Source: Achromobacter seleniivolatilans (GTDB lineage: Bacteria; Pseudomonadota; Gammaproteobacteria; Burkholderiales; Burkholderiaceae_B). Taken from it: DNA of 64,000 nucleotides. The notes beneath the pieces are model-generated. The model worked only from the letters and a program-made list of their open reading frames with translations. It was not told where the DNA came from and did no database searches. Where the stretch lies: positions 2,046,001-2,110,000 of the forward strand of contig NZ_CP132976.1 of assembly GCF_030864005.1 (NCBI RefSeq). Reading direction: 5' to 3'. A program made the position numbers and the translations under genes. Positions 28,517 to 37,896 of this stretch are shown piece by piece (the stretch's first letter is position 1; each line of letters begins with the position of its first letter).

Positions 28517-29965
28517 CTAGTTGAACGGCCAGACGGGGGGATGCGTGCCGGGCGGGCTGGACGGACGCGCCCACCGCGCAGGCGTGTCAGAGAACCGGGC
28601 GGCGTGGCGCACGGCCGTCAGCTCGCCAAAGCCCGACGGTTCGGTCTCCAACAAGCCATCAAAGCCCGGCATCTGACAGCTAAGGCCGCCGTCCACCCTG
28701 CCCAAACCGCGCAGCCAATGCGCGGTCTGCGCCAGCGACACGCGCACATGCCAGCTGCCGCCTTCGGTTGCCTGCCGCGCCAGCGCCACTTGCGCGCCAA
28801 ACGCCATCAAATAGCCTGACGCATGATCCAGAATCTGCATCGGCAGCGCCTTGGGGGCTTCTTGGCCAGCGGCCAAGGCTTCGGCATGGTTAAACCCCGT
28901 GGCCGTCTGCACCAGCGAATCAAATCCACGGCGATTCGCCCAGGGGCCCGAGGTTCCGTACGCGGAGAGCGACACATACACGATTCCCGGGCGGATGCGA
29001 GCGGCATCTTGCGGACCAAAACCCAAGGCGGCCAAGCCGCCGGGCCGGTATCCCTGGACGAACACATGGGCGCTGCGCAACAGATTACCCAGAGCTATGC
29101 GGCCGTCGGCGGTATCCAGGTCTGCCAGCACGGACAGCTTGCCGCGGCTGGTATCGATAATGTTGTCTATATTGGGCAGCTGCGGCGAATTCACCAGCAT
29201 TACATCGGCGCCATAAGCGGCCAGCGCCCTGCCGCAAACCGGACCTGCAATGATGCGCGTCAGATCCAAAACGCGAATATCCTTGAGCGGCCGGGCGTCG
29301 TGCCCATACTTGGGCAAGGGGCGCGGGTCGGCTTCGCCAATCCGTTCAATCGTCAGCAAAGGCTGCGCAGCAATCGCCTGGCCTTGCGCGTGACGGTCCC
29401 ATTCCTCAAAACTGCGCATGGCTGACACCACCATGCCTGCGTCGGCAGCGACCTGCTCGAAATCCGTGGCATTCCACCGGCTCAGTGCCCGCTCGACTGT
29501 TTCTCGCGTAGTGCCTTCGCCCGTGGGACAACCCAGCAACGCCAGCGCGCCATCTCGGTGATGCGCAAAATTGGCATGGATGCGCACCCAGCCGCCATCA
29601 CCGCATCGATAGACGCCGCTGACGGGGTCCCACGGGTTGGGTGTCGTGCCATTGATCATGAAATGACTGCGGCACTCTTGCGCGGCATGCTGCATGTCAA
29701 CGCTGACCTGTTGCCGGGCGCCTCCGCGCAAGTGCCAAAGCTCGGCGGCCGCTAACGCCGCAGCCGCCATACTGGTCTGCGCTGCCGCACCGACCGCAAA
29801 CGAAGAAGGAAGCACTGCATCCGCGCCGGTCAGCAACACATGCTCCAGCGACTCATCAGGCAGATCCACTGAACCCCAGAGTTTTCGCAAGGCGTCACGG
29901 GACGTCTTGCCGGCCGGTGTGCGTGCCCTTAGAAAGGACGGGCGTAAATCCATCAGATTTCCCAT
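28517..29965 (-). CDS. Class III (CaiB/BaiF) CoA-transferase with long N-terminal half
   Basis: A roughly 482-residue enzyme that would swap CoA between organic acids. The catalytic Rossmann part lies in the second half, starting around residue 230 (IRVLDLTRIIAGPVCGRALAAYGADVM, then DTSRGKLSVLADL). The first half (SVDMQHAAQECRSHF, WDPVSGVYRCGDGGWVRIHANF) resembles the C-terminal portion of ordinary CaiB proteins, so the chain looks permuted or duplicated relative to the usual 400 residues. I used the ATG at 29965; ATG 29953, with GGGAA upstream, is an alternative, as is TTG 29974. Substrate unknown. Confidence 0.78.
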   Translation of the reverse strand: MGNLMDLRPSFLRARTPAGKTSRDALRKLWGSVDLPDESLEHVLLTGADAVLPSSFAVGAAAQTSMAAAALAAAELWHLRGGARQQVSVDMQHAAQECRSHFMINGTTPNPWDPVSGVYRCGDGGWVRIHANFAHHRDGALALLGCPTGEGTTRETVERALSRWNATDFEQVAADAGMVVSAMRSFEEWDRHAQGQAIAAQPLLTIERIGEADPRPLPKYGHDARPLKDIRVLDLTRIIAGPVCGRALAAYGADVMLVNSPQLPNIDNIIDTSRGKLSVLADLDTADGRIALGNLLRSAHVFVQGYRPGGLAALGFGPQDAARIRPGIVYVSLSAYGTSGPWANRRGFDSLVQTATGFNHAEALAAGQEAPKALPMQILDHASGYLMAFGAQVALARQATEGGSWHVRVSLAQTAHWLRGLGRVDGGLSCQMPGFDGLLETEPSGFGELTAVRHAARFSDTPARWARPSSPPGTHPPVWPFN

Positions 29966-30333
29966 AGCGTTCAACTTTGCTCTAGTCGTGTACTCGATTA
30001 CATGGCTGCGACCCCAGGCGCGTCAATACGTACGAAGCCACAGCGTGTTTCATGGTTTGACTGGCCCTGCGCCCAGCGAATCAGGCTTTGCGTCCGCTGG
30101 CTGGACATGTTGCCCACCCCGGTCTGCGGGCAGGCTTGCACACTGGCCGCAGCGCGCCAAGACGTGCCCGCAACCCCCTTCAGCCGCCAAGGCCTGGACA
30201 CATCTACTCGTAGTTTTTACATCGTCTTCCAAGCCCTGGCGGCACGATAGAATCCCATCCTTATGCAACGGGCACTCCTGCCCCACGTTTCCGGCCAGCT
30301 TCCTCGGCCGATCCCCTGCCCTGGACCGCCGCC
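29966..30333. other. Intergenic region before the photolyase gene
   Basis: A 368-base divergent spacer. An 82-codon frame at 30002-30250 exists, but its product has no recognisable features and no convincing start. I see no tRNA or hairpin of note. Confidence 0.4.
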
Positions 30334-31761
30334 ATGAATACGCTGCTCTGGCTACGCACTGATCTGCGCCTGCACGACAACCCCGCTTTGGCCGCTGCCG
30401 CCGAGGCCGGCACCGTCACCGCGCTGTTTCTCGCGTCGCCCGGACAATGGCGGCAGCACGGCGACGCACCGGCAAAAGTGGACTTCTGGTTGCGCAACCT
30501 GCGTGAGCTCTCGCAAGACCTGGCCCAGCTCGGCATTCCGCTAAAACTGCTGACCGTGCCGGACTGGAGCCACGCCCCTGACGCCATTGCCCGCTTTTGC
30601 AAAATGCACGCCATTACCAGCGTGCATGCCAATACCGAATGGGCGATCAATGAGCGCCGCCGCGATGCAGCGGTAGCAGAAGCCGTGCAAGATATCGGCG
30701 TGAATTGGACGCTGCACCACGGCGCTTCCCTGCTGCTGCCCGGTTCGGTACTGACAGGAAAAGGCGAGTGCTATCGGGTCTATACGCCCTATGCGCGCAC
30801 CTGCCGCGAGCGCTTGCGCACCGCACCAATCCGCGCCGTGCCCGCACCACGCGCCCAGGCTGCTCCCGCTTGGGGCCCAGACCCGCTGCCCGACGCCTTC
30901 GATGGCTTTGACACACCCAGCGAGGCCGTGCGCGCCCTGTGGCCCGCAGGCGAGTCCGCGGCCAGTGACCGGCTGGCATCCTTTGCCGACGGCGTCATCG
31001 ACGCCTACAAAGACGAGCGCGATTTCCCATCGCTTCCCGCCACGAGCTGCCTGTCGCCTTATCTGGCGGCAGGCGTGCTGTCGCCGGGCCAAGCGTTGCG
31101 GGCAGCGCTGACCGCCAATCATGGTGAGCTGGACAGCGGCAAAGCGGGCGCCGCGACCTGGATCAACGAATTGCTGTGGCGCGAGTTCTACCAACATTTG
31201 CTGGCCGCTTACCCATCTTTATCGATGCACCAGCCAATGAAGCCTGAAACCGCCGCCGTGCCATGGCGCGATGCCCCTGACGACCTGCAAGCCTGGCAGC
31301 AGGGCCAGACCGGGATTCCGATCGTGGACGCCGCCATGCGCCAACTGCTCGCGTTGGGATGGATGCACAACCGCCTGCGTATGGTGGCCGCCATGTTCCT
31401 GTCCAAGAACCTGCTGATCGATTGGCGGCTTGGCGAAGCCTGGTTCATGGCGCAACTGGTGGATGGCGACTTGGCGGCCAATAACGGCGGCTGGCAATGG
31501 AGCGCGTCCACCGGCGCCGATGCCGTGCCCTACTTCCGTGTGTTCAATCCCTTGTCGCAATCGCGCCGCTTTGACGAGCGCGGTGTGTTCTTGCGCGAAT
31601 GGCTGCCGGAACTGGCGCATCTGGATGACAAGGCAATCCACGACCCCAGCCCCATGGAGCGCGCGGCGGCGGGTTATCCAATGCCGATTGTCGACCTGGC
31701 TCAAAGCCGACTGCGTGCACTGGAAGCCTTTGGCAATCTGCCCGCCTTAACCGCTGAATAA
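30334..31761 (+). CDS. phrB: Deoxyribodipyrimidine photolyase
   Basis: A 475-residue flavoprotein that uses blue light to split cyclobutane pyrimidine dimers. The N-terminal alpha/beta antenna-binding domain starts LLWLRTDLRLHDNPAL. The FAD-binding helical domain has LSPYLAAGVLSPGQALRA, TWINELLWREFYQHLLA, GIPIVDAAMRQL, WMHNRLRMVAAMFL and NNGGWQWSASTGADAVPYFRVFNP, all class I photolyase signatures, including the Asn/Trp that line the dimer pocket. Length is as expected. The ATG at 30334 starts the canonical N-terminus. It stands alone. Confidence 0.93.
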   Translation: MNTLLWLRTDLRLHDNPALAAAAEAGTVTALFLASPGQWRQHGDAPAKVDFWLRNLRELSQDLAQLGIPLKLLTVPDWSHAPDAIARFCKMHAITSVHANTEWAINERRRDAAVAEAVQDIGVNWTLHHGASLLLPGSVLTGKGECYRVYTPYARTCRERLRTAPIRAVPAPRAQAAPAWGPDPLPDAFDGFDTPSEAVRALWPAGESAASDRLASFADGVIDAYKDERDFPSLPATSCLSPYLAAGVLSPGQALRAALTANHGELDSGKAGAATWINELLWREFYQHLLAAYPSLSMHQPMKPETAAVPWRDAPDDLQAWQQGQTGIPIVDAAMRQLLALGWMHNRLRMVAAMFLSKNLLIDWRLGEAWFMAQLVDGDLAANNGGWQWSASTGADAVPYFRVFNPLSQSRRFDERGVFLREWLPELAHLDDKAIHDPSPMERAAAGYPMPIVDLAQSRLRALEAFGNLPALTAE

Positions 31762-31861
31762 TTCATTAGCGCGCGTTCTGCAGATCGCGCCCAAAGCCAA
31801 TGATCACAACACGTTCAGGCTGTTTCGCACAGATTTACGTTTTGCATAACATTCGAATATC

Positions 31862-31875
31862 TTGATGTAGATCAA
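31862..31875 (+). promoter_or_regulatory. Perfect FNR/ANR box upstream of the aerotaxis receptor
   Basis: TTGATGTAGATCAA equals the consensus TTGAT-N4-ATCAA recognised by FNR-type oxygen-sensing regulators. It ends 72 bases before the receptor start codon. The flanking region (31762-31947) is otherwise gene-free. Confidence 0.8.
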
Positions 31876-31947
31876 CGCTGCGCACCCGTCCCTCCCCGAT
31901 GATCCCCGGCTTGCCCCACGCCACGCCCATCACAGGACGACAGACGC

Positions 31948-33642
31948 ATGCGCAACAATCAGCCGGTGTACGACAAGGAATACACGCTTCAAGATGAGCA
32001 ATACCTGATCTCGCGCACCGATGCGCGTGGCCGGATCATCTATGCCAATCCCGCGTTTGTAGAAGTCAGCGGATTTTCGCGGGAAGAACTGGTGGGCGCC
32101 GCCCACAACATCGTGCGCCACCCGGACATGCCCGAAGAGGCATTTGAAGATCTATGGCGCACCATTGAGCGCGGCGAGTCGTGGACAGGCGTGGTCAAGA
32201 ATCGCCGCAAAGACGGCGGCCACTACTGGGTGCTGGCCAACGTCACGCCCATCATCGAACGCGGCGAGACGGTCTGTTATGCGTCGGTGCGCGTCAAGCC
32301 CACGCAAGCGCAAATCGACGCCGCTGATGACGTCTATACGCGTCTGCGCAATGGCACGGCACGCGCCCTCCGCCTTGATCGCGGCCAAGTCCGGCGCACC
32401 GGCGTGCGCGGTCTGCTGGCGTGCTTGAAGCTGTGGCGCCTGACCGGTGTGCGCTCGCGCATGCTGGCGTGGGCCATGCTGGCATCCACGCTATTTCTAG
32501 GGGCGGCAGGCGTAGCTCTATACGGCATGCTCGACCGCATGCACACCGAAGAGCTGGCTATCGCGGCTGGGGTTCTGGCTGGCGGCGTCATCCTGATCTT
32601 TGCATCGGGCTGGGCTTTTGCGCGGTCGATCTCGGGGCTGCTCGTGACGGCCACTGACTTCACACGGCAGATCGCCGCGGGCAACCTCAGCACGCCCCTG
32701 CCGCCCGCTAGCTTTCGCGACGAAATCGGCGCGCTGAAGTTCTCGCTGGAAGTGATGCGCAAGAGCCTGGTGAGCATCACGCGCGATGTGCATGACGGCA
32801 TTGAAAGCGCGCTGCATTCCGCTACTGAAATCGCCGACGGCAACGAAGATCTGTCCGCGCATACGCAACGTCAGGCCGCCTCGCTGGAAGAGGCTGCGGC
32901 CAGCATGGAACAGCTGGCATCGACGGTTAAGCAAAACGCGTCGAATGCCCACGGCGCCGACCAGATGGCCAATCAGGCCTCAGACGTGGCCAAGCGTGGC
33001 GGCCAGGTCGTCAGTGAAGCCGTCGCCGCCATGCACGGCATCGTGCAAAGCTCTTCACGCATTTCGGAAGTCGTCGGCATCATCGACGGCATCGCGTTCC
33101 AGACCAACATCCTGGCGTTAAATGCCGCCGTCGAAGCCGCGCGCGCCGGTGAGTCCGGAAGAGGCTTTGCGGTCGTCGCGACCGAAGTGCGCAGCCTGGC
33201 GCAAAAGAGCGCTACCGCTGCCCGTGAGATCAAGGCATTGATCGAAGCCTCCAACGAACGGGTCAATGATGGCGTGCGCCACGTCGAACGCGCGGGCGAA
33301 GCCATGCTGGACATCGTGGATTCCGTGCAGCAAGTGACGCAGATCATGAACGAAATCGCTGCCACGTCTACCGAACAACATGCTGGCATCGACAACGTCA
33401 GCCGCACCATTTCAGAGACCGACACCGCCGCGCAGCTCAACGCGGCGCGGGTCGAACAAGCGGCGATGGCGGTGGACAACCTGCGCACACGCGGCGCTCA
33501 GTTGCGTCACGCTATCGAGGTGTTCCGGGTGGCGGGCGGTCAGACCGTACTGCCCAAACTCGCAGCCGCGCCCGTGCCAGCGGCGCTGATCGGCGGGTCC
33601 GGCGCGGGGCCCCGGCTAGAACGCCTGCCGTCACCACGGTGA
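31948..33642 (+). CDS. PAS-domain methyl-accepting chemotaxis protein, Aer-like
   Basis: A 564-residue energy/oxygen taxis receptor. The N-terminal PAS domain (about 12-100) has the Aer-type signature [17 protein letters not shown] and [18 protein letters not shown], then [17 protein letters not shown]. Two hydrophobic stretches around 170-220 form the membrane anchor, then a HAMP-like linker, and the highly conserved signalling hairpin at about 371-432 ([35 protein letters not shown]). Both ends should be cytosolic as in E. coli Aer, which senses redox state through FAD. A perfect FNR site lies just upstream, giving a plausible link between low oxygen and expression. Confidence 0.88.
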   Translation: MRNNQPVYDKEYTLQDEQYLISRTDARGRIIYANPAFVEVSGFSREELVGAAHNIVRHPDMPEEAFEDLWRTIERGESWTGVVKNRRKDGGHYWVLANVTPIIERGETVCYASVRVKPTQAQIDAADDVYTRLRNGTARALRLDRGQVRRTGVRGLLACLKLWRLTGVRSRMLAWAMLASTLFLGAAGVALYGMLDRMHTEELAIAAGVLAGGVILIFASGWAFARSISGLLVTATDFTRQIAAGNLSTPLPPASFRDEIGALKFSLEVMRKSLVSITRDVHDGIESALHSATEIADGNEDLSAHTQRQAASLEEAAASMEQLASTVKQNASNAHGADQMANQASDVAKRGGQVVSEAVAAMHGIVQSSSRISEVVGIIDGIAFQTNILALNAAVEAARAGESGRGFAVVATEVRSLAQKSATAAREIKALIEASNERVNDGVRHVERAGEAMLDIVDSVQQVTQIMNEIAATSTEQHAGIDNVSRTISETDTAAQLNAARVEQAAMAVDNLRTRGAQLRHAIEVFRVAGGQTVLPKLAAAPVPAALIGGSGAGPRLERLPSPR

Positions 33643-33691
33643 CACGCCAGGCTGGCAATTGTCGTAGGATGCCGGGCTAGGAGCCGCACCC

Positions 33692-34540
33692 ATGCCCCAT
33701 CCCATCGACAAAAAAGCCAAGAACATTCTCTTCAAAACCTTTTGGAGCGCAGCAGGCTGGATAGACCCCCGCGTCCAGCACACGCCGCCTGACGACTACG
33801 CCTACGCGAAAGCCCAGGGGCTGATGTTCGACCCGGTAAGTTTCTCGCACGACCAGTGCCTGGCGGAAATTCTGGCGATGCGCGACAGCCTGTCTGCGCT
33901 ACAAGCTGGCCGCGCCTTCGTCAGCAGCCTGTCTTCCCGGCGGCTGGACTGGCGTTCAGGACTGGCATCCTACGCCGTGGCGCAATCGCTGGCCGCGCAC
34001 CCCTACACACCCGTTGAAAGCAGCCGCAGCTATGGCCCCGGCGGCCAAGTCACCCGTGTGGGCTATACCTGCAGCGTTTGCCGCGACGCGAAAGACGGCA
34101 ACATCGGCAGCGCCAATTACCAGGACGTGGATCTGAACGTACTGAGTTTCGAAAGGCTGAAATGGGGCGGCGTGCGGCATGGCAGGCTGGACTACACCTG
34201 GTTTGATCTTCGGCAGTTGTCAGGCGAGGAAATCCCCGAACCGACGGCCGAGGACATCGCTATCTTGAACGCCATTCTGTCTACCATCGCGGCCAGCCAG
34301 GCCGGAGACCGCGCCAGCACGTTAGAGCCCAAGCTCAAACCGCTGCTTGCGTCTTCCAAAGATGAACGCCGCACGCTGATCGAAATTCTGGCGTGCATAG
34401 GCGTCATGCGGCCGCTATCGCATAACCGCCCTGCTCATGGCAAAAGCGATTGGAACTTCGTCAACGACTGGCGCGGTGAAGATGGTTACTGCGCGACAAC
34501 TGCCGCGCGCTATTTCAGTCCATATCTGGCGCAGGGCTGA
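33692..34540 (+). CDS. Hypothetical protein with a CxxC motif
   Basis: A 282-residue cytosolic protein without signal peptide or membrane helix. It has an isolated YTCSVCRDAK near residue 128, which could bind a metal or be a redox pair. The rest is helical; the end reads DWNFVNDWRGEDGYCATTAARYF. No family was recognised. It follows the receptor by 49 bases on the same strand and may share its transcript. It ends 2 bases from the TPR gene on the other strand. Confidence 0.6.
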   Translation: MPHPIDKKAKNILFKTFWSAAGWIDPRVQHTPPDDYAYAKAQGLMFDPVSFSHDQCLAEILAMRDSLSALQAGRAFVSSLSSRRLDWRSGLASYAVAQSLAAHPYTPVESSRSYGPGGQVTRVGYTCSVCRDAKDGNIGSANYQDVDLNVLSFERLKWGGVRHGRLDYTWFDLRQLSGEEIPEPTAEDIAILNAILSTIAASQAGDRASTLEPKLKPLLASSKDERRTLIEILACIGVMRPLSHNRPAHGKSDWNFVNDWRGEDGYCATTAARYFSPYLAQG

Positions 34541-34542
34541 TC

Positions 34543-34875
34543 TCAGGCGCCGGCCGCAGCCTGCTTGTCCAGCCGCTTGATGAACACCTGCAATTCCTTT
34601 TCCACCTGCTTGTCGCCACGCGCCTGCGCGGCTTGCAGGCCGCTGTTCCAGGCTTCGCGCGCGCCGTCCTTGTCGCCAAGGCCCAGGCAGGCCTTGCCCA
34701 GCCATTTCCACGCGACGGAATAGGCTGGATCAAATACCAGTGCTGCGCGCAGATGCTCGCAGGCTTCCTGGAAGCAGTCCTGTTCGGCGTAGGCCTTGCC
34801 CAAGGAAAACCGCAACAGCATGTTGTCGGTGCCCTTGGCCAGCATGGCCTCCAGGCGTTCTATCATTCCTTCCAT
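34543..34875 (-). CDS. Small TPR-repeat protein
   Basis: A 110-residue soluble protein made of tetratricopeptide-like helices: KGTDNMLLRFSLGKAYAEQ, ACEHLRAALVFDPAYSVAWKWLGKACLGLGD and AREAWNSGLQAAQARGD. TPR units of this kind mediate protein contacts. It is preceded by METGxI-type start MEGMIERLEAMLAKG. The gene converges on the CxxC gene and is divergent from glutathione peroxidase. No partner can be named. Confidence 0.78.
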   Translation of the reverse strand: MEGMIERLEAMLAKGTDNMLLRFSLGKAYAEQDCFQEACEHLRAALVFDPAYSVAWKWLGKACLGLGDKDGAREAWNSGLQAAQARGDKQVEKELQVFIKRLDKQAAAGA

Positions 34876-35056
34876 GCCCAGGCTCCTGTCCGGCGGTAAC
34901 CAATACGTTCAAGCGCTCATGATAGGACGCGCACGCCGCGCCAATACCAATGGCCCCGCCGCGTGCCAGGAATTTCCCGCATCGCAGGCGCTACACTCCA
35001 TAGGTAATCCGCCGCGCTGGCGCCCTCGCGTCCAGGCGCTGGAATCAGGAGCCCGC

Positions 35057-35548
35057 ATGAGCACCATCTATGATTTCTCTGCCCGCGACATCAACGGCGC
35101 GGAACAGTCCCTTGCCACCTACCGCGGCCGCGTGCTGCTGGTGGTGAACGTGGCGTCCAAGTGCGGCTTCACGCCGCAGTATTCCGGCCTGGAAGAACTC
35201 TACCGCTCGCTGCACAGCGACGGTCTGACCGTGCTGGGTTTTCCGTGTGATCAGTTCGGCCATCAGGAACCCGGCGACGAAGCAGCCATCCAGAATTTCT
35301 GCTCGACGCAATACGACATTACCTTTCCGCTCTACGCCAAGATCCACGTCAATGGCGATGACGCGCATCCGCTGTACCGTTGGCTCAAGGGCGAAAAGCC
35401 CGGCGTCTTCGGCACGGAAGGCATCAAGTGGAATTTCACCAAGTTCCTGGTGGGCCGCGATGGCCAGGTCATCAAGCGCTATGCGCCCACCGACACGCCG
35501 GCGGGCTTGAAAGACGATATCGAAAAGGCGTTGTCCGCGCCGGTTTAA
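35057..35548 (+). CDS. Glutathione peroxidase family protein
   Basis: A 163-residue thioredoxin-fold peroxidase. The peroxidatic cysteine is Cys36 in VVNVASKCGFTPQYSGLEELY, replacing selenocysteine. Further conserved parts are GFPCDQFGHQEPG (the catalytic Gln, and the second cysteine) and WNFTKFLVGRDG (the catalytic Trp/Asn). The family reduces hydroperoxides, often with thioredoxin rather than glutathione. The start at 35057 is set by AGGAG upstream; the frame opens 87 codons earlier but would add a spurious leader. It converges on the Lrp gene and overlaps its end by 4 bases. Confidence 0.9.
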   Translation: MSTIYDFSARDINGAEQSLATYRGRVLLVVNVASKCGFTPQYSGLEELYRSLHSDGLTVLGFPCDQFGHQEPGDEAAIQNFCSTQYDITFPLYAKIHVNGDDAHPLYRWLKGEKPGVFGTEGIKWNFTKFLVGRDGQVIKRYAPTDTPAGLKDDIEKALSAPV

Positions 35549-36012
35549 CGTAGTGGCGGCAAACGCCTGCGGACGGTATGCGCCTTGACGATGGCCGTAT
35601 TGGTTTCGGCGTATTCGGTCACGCGCTCCAGGATGCCGTCCAGATGCGAGATTGATCGCAGCACCACTCGGGCGATGAAGCAATCGTCGCCCGTCACCTT
35701 GTCGCATTCCACGAATTCCGGAATTTCCTGAATCAGCCCCTCGACGTGCCGCAATTGCCCGGGCAGAGGCCGGATGCGCACGATCGCTTCCAGCGTGTAG
35801 CCCAGCGCCACAGGATCAACGTCGAGCGTGTAGGCGCGAATGACGCCCGATTCTTCCAGCCGCCGCAAGCGGTCGGCCACGCTAGGCGCCGACATGCCAA
35901 CCTGCCGCGCCAGATCCGCCGTCGTGGTGCGGGCATTGGCGGTCAGGGTCTCGACCAGGCGCCGATCAATGCCATCCAACACGGGGTTTTCATTCTTTAG
36001 GTCATTGTGCAT
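35545..36012 (-). CDS. Lrp/AsnC family transcriptional regulator
   Basis: A 155-residue regulator. The N-terminal winged helix-turn-helix (DRRLVETLTANARTTTADLARQVGMSAPSVADRLRRLEESGVI) is followed by the RAM ligand-binding domain (LGYTLEAIVRIRPLPGQ, CDKVTGDDCFIARVVLRS), which senses amino acids. Length matches. I chose ATG 36012; a GTG at 36021 is possible. It is divergent from an EamA-type exporter with a 125-base spacer. Lrp-type regulators often control adjacent amino-acid exporters, so the pair is probably functionally linked. Confidence 0.87.
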   Translation of the reverse strand: MHNDLKNENPVLDGIDRRLVETLTANARTTTADLARQVGMSAPSVADRLRRLEESGVIRAYTLDVDPVALGYTLEAIVRIRPLPGQLRHVEGLIQEIPEFVECDKVTGDDCFIARVVLRSISHLDGILERVTEYAETNTAIVKAHTVRRRLPPLR

Positions 36013-36137
36013 AAATTTCACCTAAATGAAGGCCATTCACTTGAACCACCACATGAACATCATATAACCGCCGGGTTCTGCCTGGGATAATTTCTCCATT
36101 GCACATCGCGGCCGCTTGGCCCATCGGAGAACTCATC

Positions 36138-37049
36138 ATGAACCCTTCATCTGAACGCCTGGGCCTGGCGCAAATGGCCGCTGCGATGATGTTGTCCGGC
36201 ACGTTGGGCGTGTTTGTTCTGGAGTCCGGTCAAAGCGCGTGGAACGTGGTCTTCTTCCGCTGCGTCTTCGGCGCCCTATCGCTATTTCTCTATTGCTGGG
36301 CCCGCGGCCTGCTCAAACCCGGCCTGTTCACGCCCAGAACCCTCGCGCTGGCGCTCGCCGCGGGCGCTGCGCTGGTGCTGAACTGGGTGCTGCTATTTTC
36401 GGCCTACCGCCTGGCGTCCATCTCGCTGGCCACGGCCGTCTACAACGTACAGCCTTTCTTCCTGATCGGGTTGGGTGTGCTCTTTCTGGGCGAACGCCCG
36501 TCACGGGGCAAGCTCGCCTGGTCGGTCGTAGCCTTTGCCGGATTGCTGCTGGTGCTGCGGCTCTCCGATACTGGCGGCACGGGCAACAGCGACTATCTGA
36601 TGGGCTTGGCGCTGGGACTATCCGCCGCGGCGCTCTACGGCGTCACCGCCATCATCGTCAAGCGGCTCAAGGCCATTCCCCCGCAGGTGTTGGCGCTGGT
36701 GCAAGTGACGCTTGGCGCCATCATGCTGCTACCCATGGCGGATTTCAATGCACTGCCGGCTGCTCCCTTGCAATGGGGGTATCTGGTCGCGCTGGGTTTG
36801 ATCCACACCTGCCTGATGTACATCCTGATGTACTCGGCTATTCAGAAACTGCCCACCACGTCTACCGCCGCGCTCAGTTTCATCTATCCGGCCGTGGCAA
36901 TTCTGCTGGATTTCGTGGTTTACGGACACCGCATGGAAGCCCTGCAAATCGTTGGGGTAGCCTTGATCTTCCTGGCCGCAGCCGGTGTCAGCCTGAACTG
37001 GACGTGGCGCCTGCCGGGCCGGCCGCATCCCGGCGCGGGCGCCGTCTGA
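36138..37049 (+). CDS. EamA-family (DMT) exporter
   Basis: A 303-residue inner-membrane protein with ten helices in two EamA repeats. The signatures are GTLGVFVLESGQSAWNVVFFRC, LNWVLLFSAYRLASISLATAVYNVQPFF, and in the second half LYGVTAIIVKRLK and AALSFIYPAVAILLDFVVYG. DMT carriers of this type export amino acids or metabolites. Start at 36138 was chosen; the frame opens earlier at 36099. Its divergent neighbour is an Lrp-type regulator, a pairing typical for an amino-acid exporter. Substrate unknown. Confidence 0.87.
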   Translation: MNPSSERLGLAQMAAAMMLSGTLGVFVLESGQSAWNVVFFRCVFGALSLFLYCWARGLLKPGLFTPRTLALALAAGAALVLNWVLLFSAYRLASISLATAVYNVQPFFLIGLGVLFLGERPSRGKLAWSVVAFAGLLLVLRLSDTGGTGNSDYLMGLALGLSAAALYGVTAIIVKRLKAIPPQVLALVQVTLGAIMLLPMADFNALPAAPLQWGYLVALGLIHTCLMYILMYSAIQKLPTTSTAALSFIYPAVAILLDFVVYGHRMEALQIVGVALIFLAAAGVSLNWTWRLPGRPHPGAGAV

Positions 37050-37184
37050 CCGCAGGCAGCCCGCCGGGGCGCAAAACCGCACCCTCGCCCCGGTTATTCG
37101 GGCAGCCGTAAAGGCCGCGCCGCTATCATGGCCCTTCCCTCCGTCGGCACCCGCCGGCGCCGCCATGATTCCCTGGATGCACTC

Positions 37185-37886
37185 ATGATCGATCTCTATT
37201 ACTGGACCACGCCCAACGGCCACAAGATCACGCTGTTCCTTGAAGAAACCGGCCTGCCCTATAAGATCCACCCGGTGAATATTGGCCGCGGCGATCAGTT
37301 CAAACCTGAATTCCTGAGCATTGCGCCCAACAACCGCATTCCGGCAATTGTGGACCAGGCCCCGGCCGACAACGGCGCCCCCATTTCGCTGTTCGAATCC
37401 GGCGCCATCCTGCTCTATCTGGCGGAAAAAACCGGGAAATTCCTGCCTGCCGACGTCCGCGGCCGCGCCGAAGTGTCGCAATGGCTGTTCTGGCAGATGG
37501 GCGGACTGGGCCCCATGGCTGGCCAGAACCACCACTTTTCCGGGTATGCGCAAGAACGCATCGCTTACGCTATCGACCGTTACGTCCGCGAAACCAACCG
37601 CCTGTACGGCGTGCTCAACAAGCGGCTGGCCGACCGCGAGTTCGTGGCGGGCGACTACTCCATCGCCGATATGGCGGCCTATCCCTGGATCGTGCCCCAC
37701 GCCAAGCAAGGCCAGGACTTGAACGAGTTCCCGCACTTGTTGCGCTGGTTCAACGCCATCGCCGCGCGCCCTGCAACGCAGCGCGCCTACGCCTTGGCCG
37801 ACACCATCAACACTACCCCTTCCATCAGCGACGACGAATCGCGCCGCATCCTGTTCGGCCAAACCGCGCAAAACACCATCCGCTAA
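37185..37886 (+). CDS. yfcG: Nu-class glutathione S-transferase, YfcG type
   Basis: A 233-residue cytosolic enzyme. It matches E. coli YfcG/disulfide-bond oxidoreductase almost line for line: MIDLYYWTTPNGHKITLFLEE, APNNRIPAIVD, LFESGAILLYLAEKTGKFLP, QWLFWQMGGLGPMAGQNHHF, and SIADMAAYPWI. Thr/Asn in TTPNGH take the place of a catalytic cysteine. It uses glutathione to reduce disulfides and peroxides. The start at 37185 is aligned with E. coli; the longer frame from 37128 adds 19 basic residues. A GNAT gene follows by 10 bases, suggesting co-transcription. Confidence 0.9.
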   Translation: MIDLYYWTTPNGHKITLFLEETGLPYKIHPVNIGRGDQFKPEFLSIAPNNRIPAIVDQAPADNGAPISLFESGAILLYLAEKTGKFLPADVRGRAEVSQWLFWQMGGLGPMAGQNHHFSGYAQERIAYAIDRYVRETNRLYGVLNKRLADREFVAGDYSIADMAAYPWIVPHAKQGQDLNEFPHLLRWFNAIAARPATQRAYALADTINTTPSISDDESRRILFGQTAQNTIR

Positions 37887-37896
37887 AGGAACTCGC

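Noticed and set aside
30002..30250. 82-codon frame before the photolyase gene
   Set aside because: No recognisable product and no start signal; treated as spacer.
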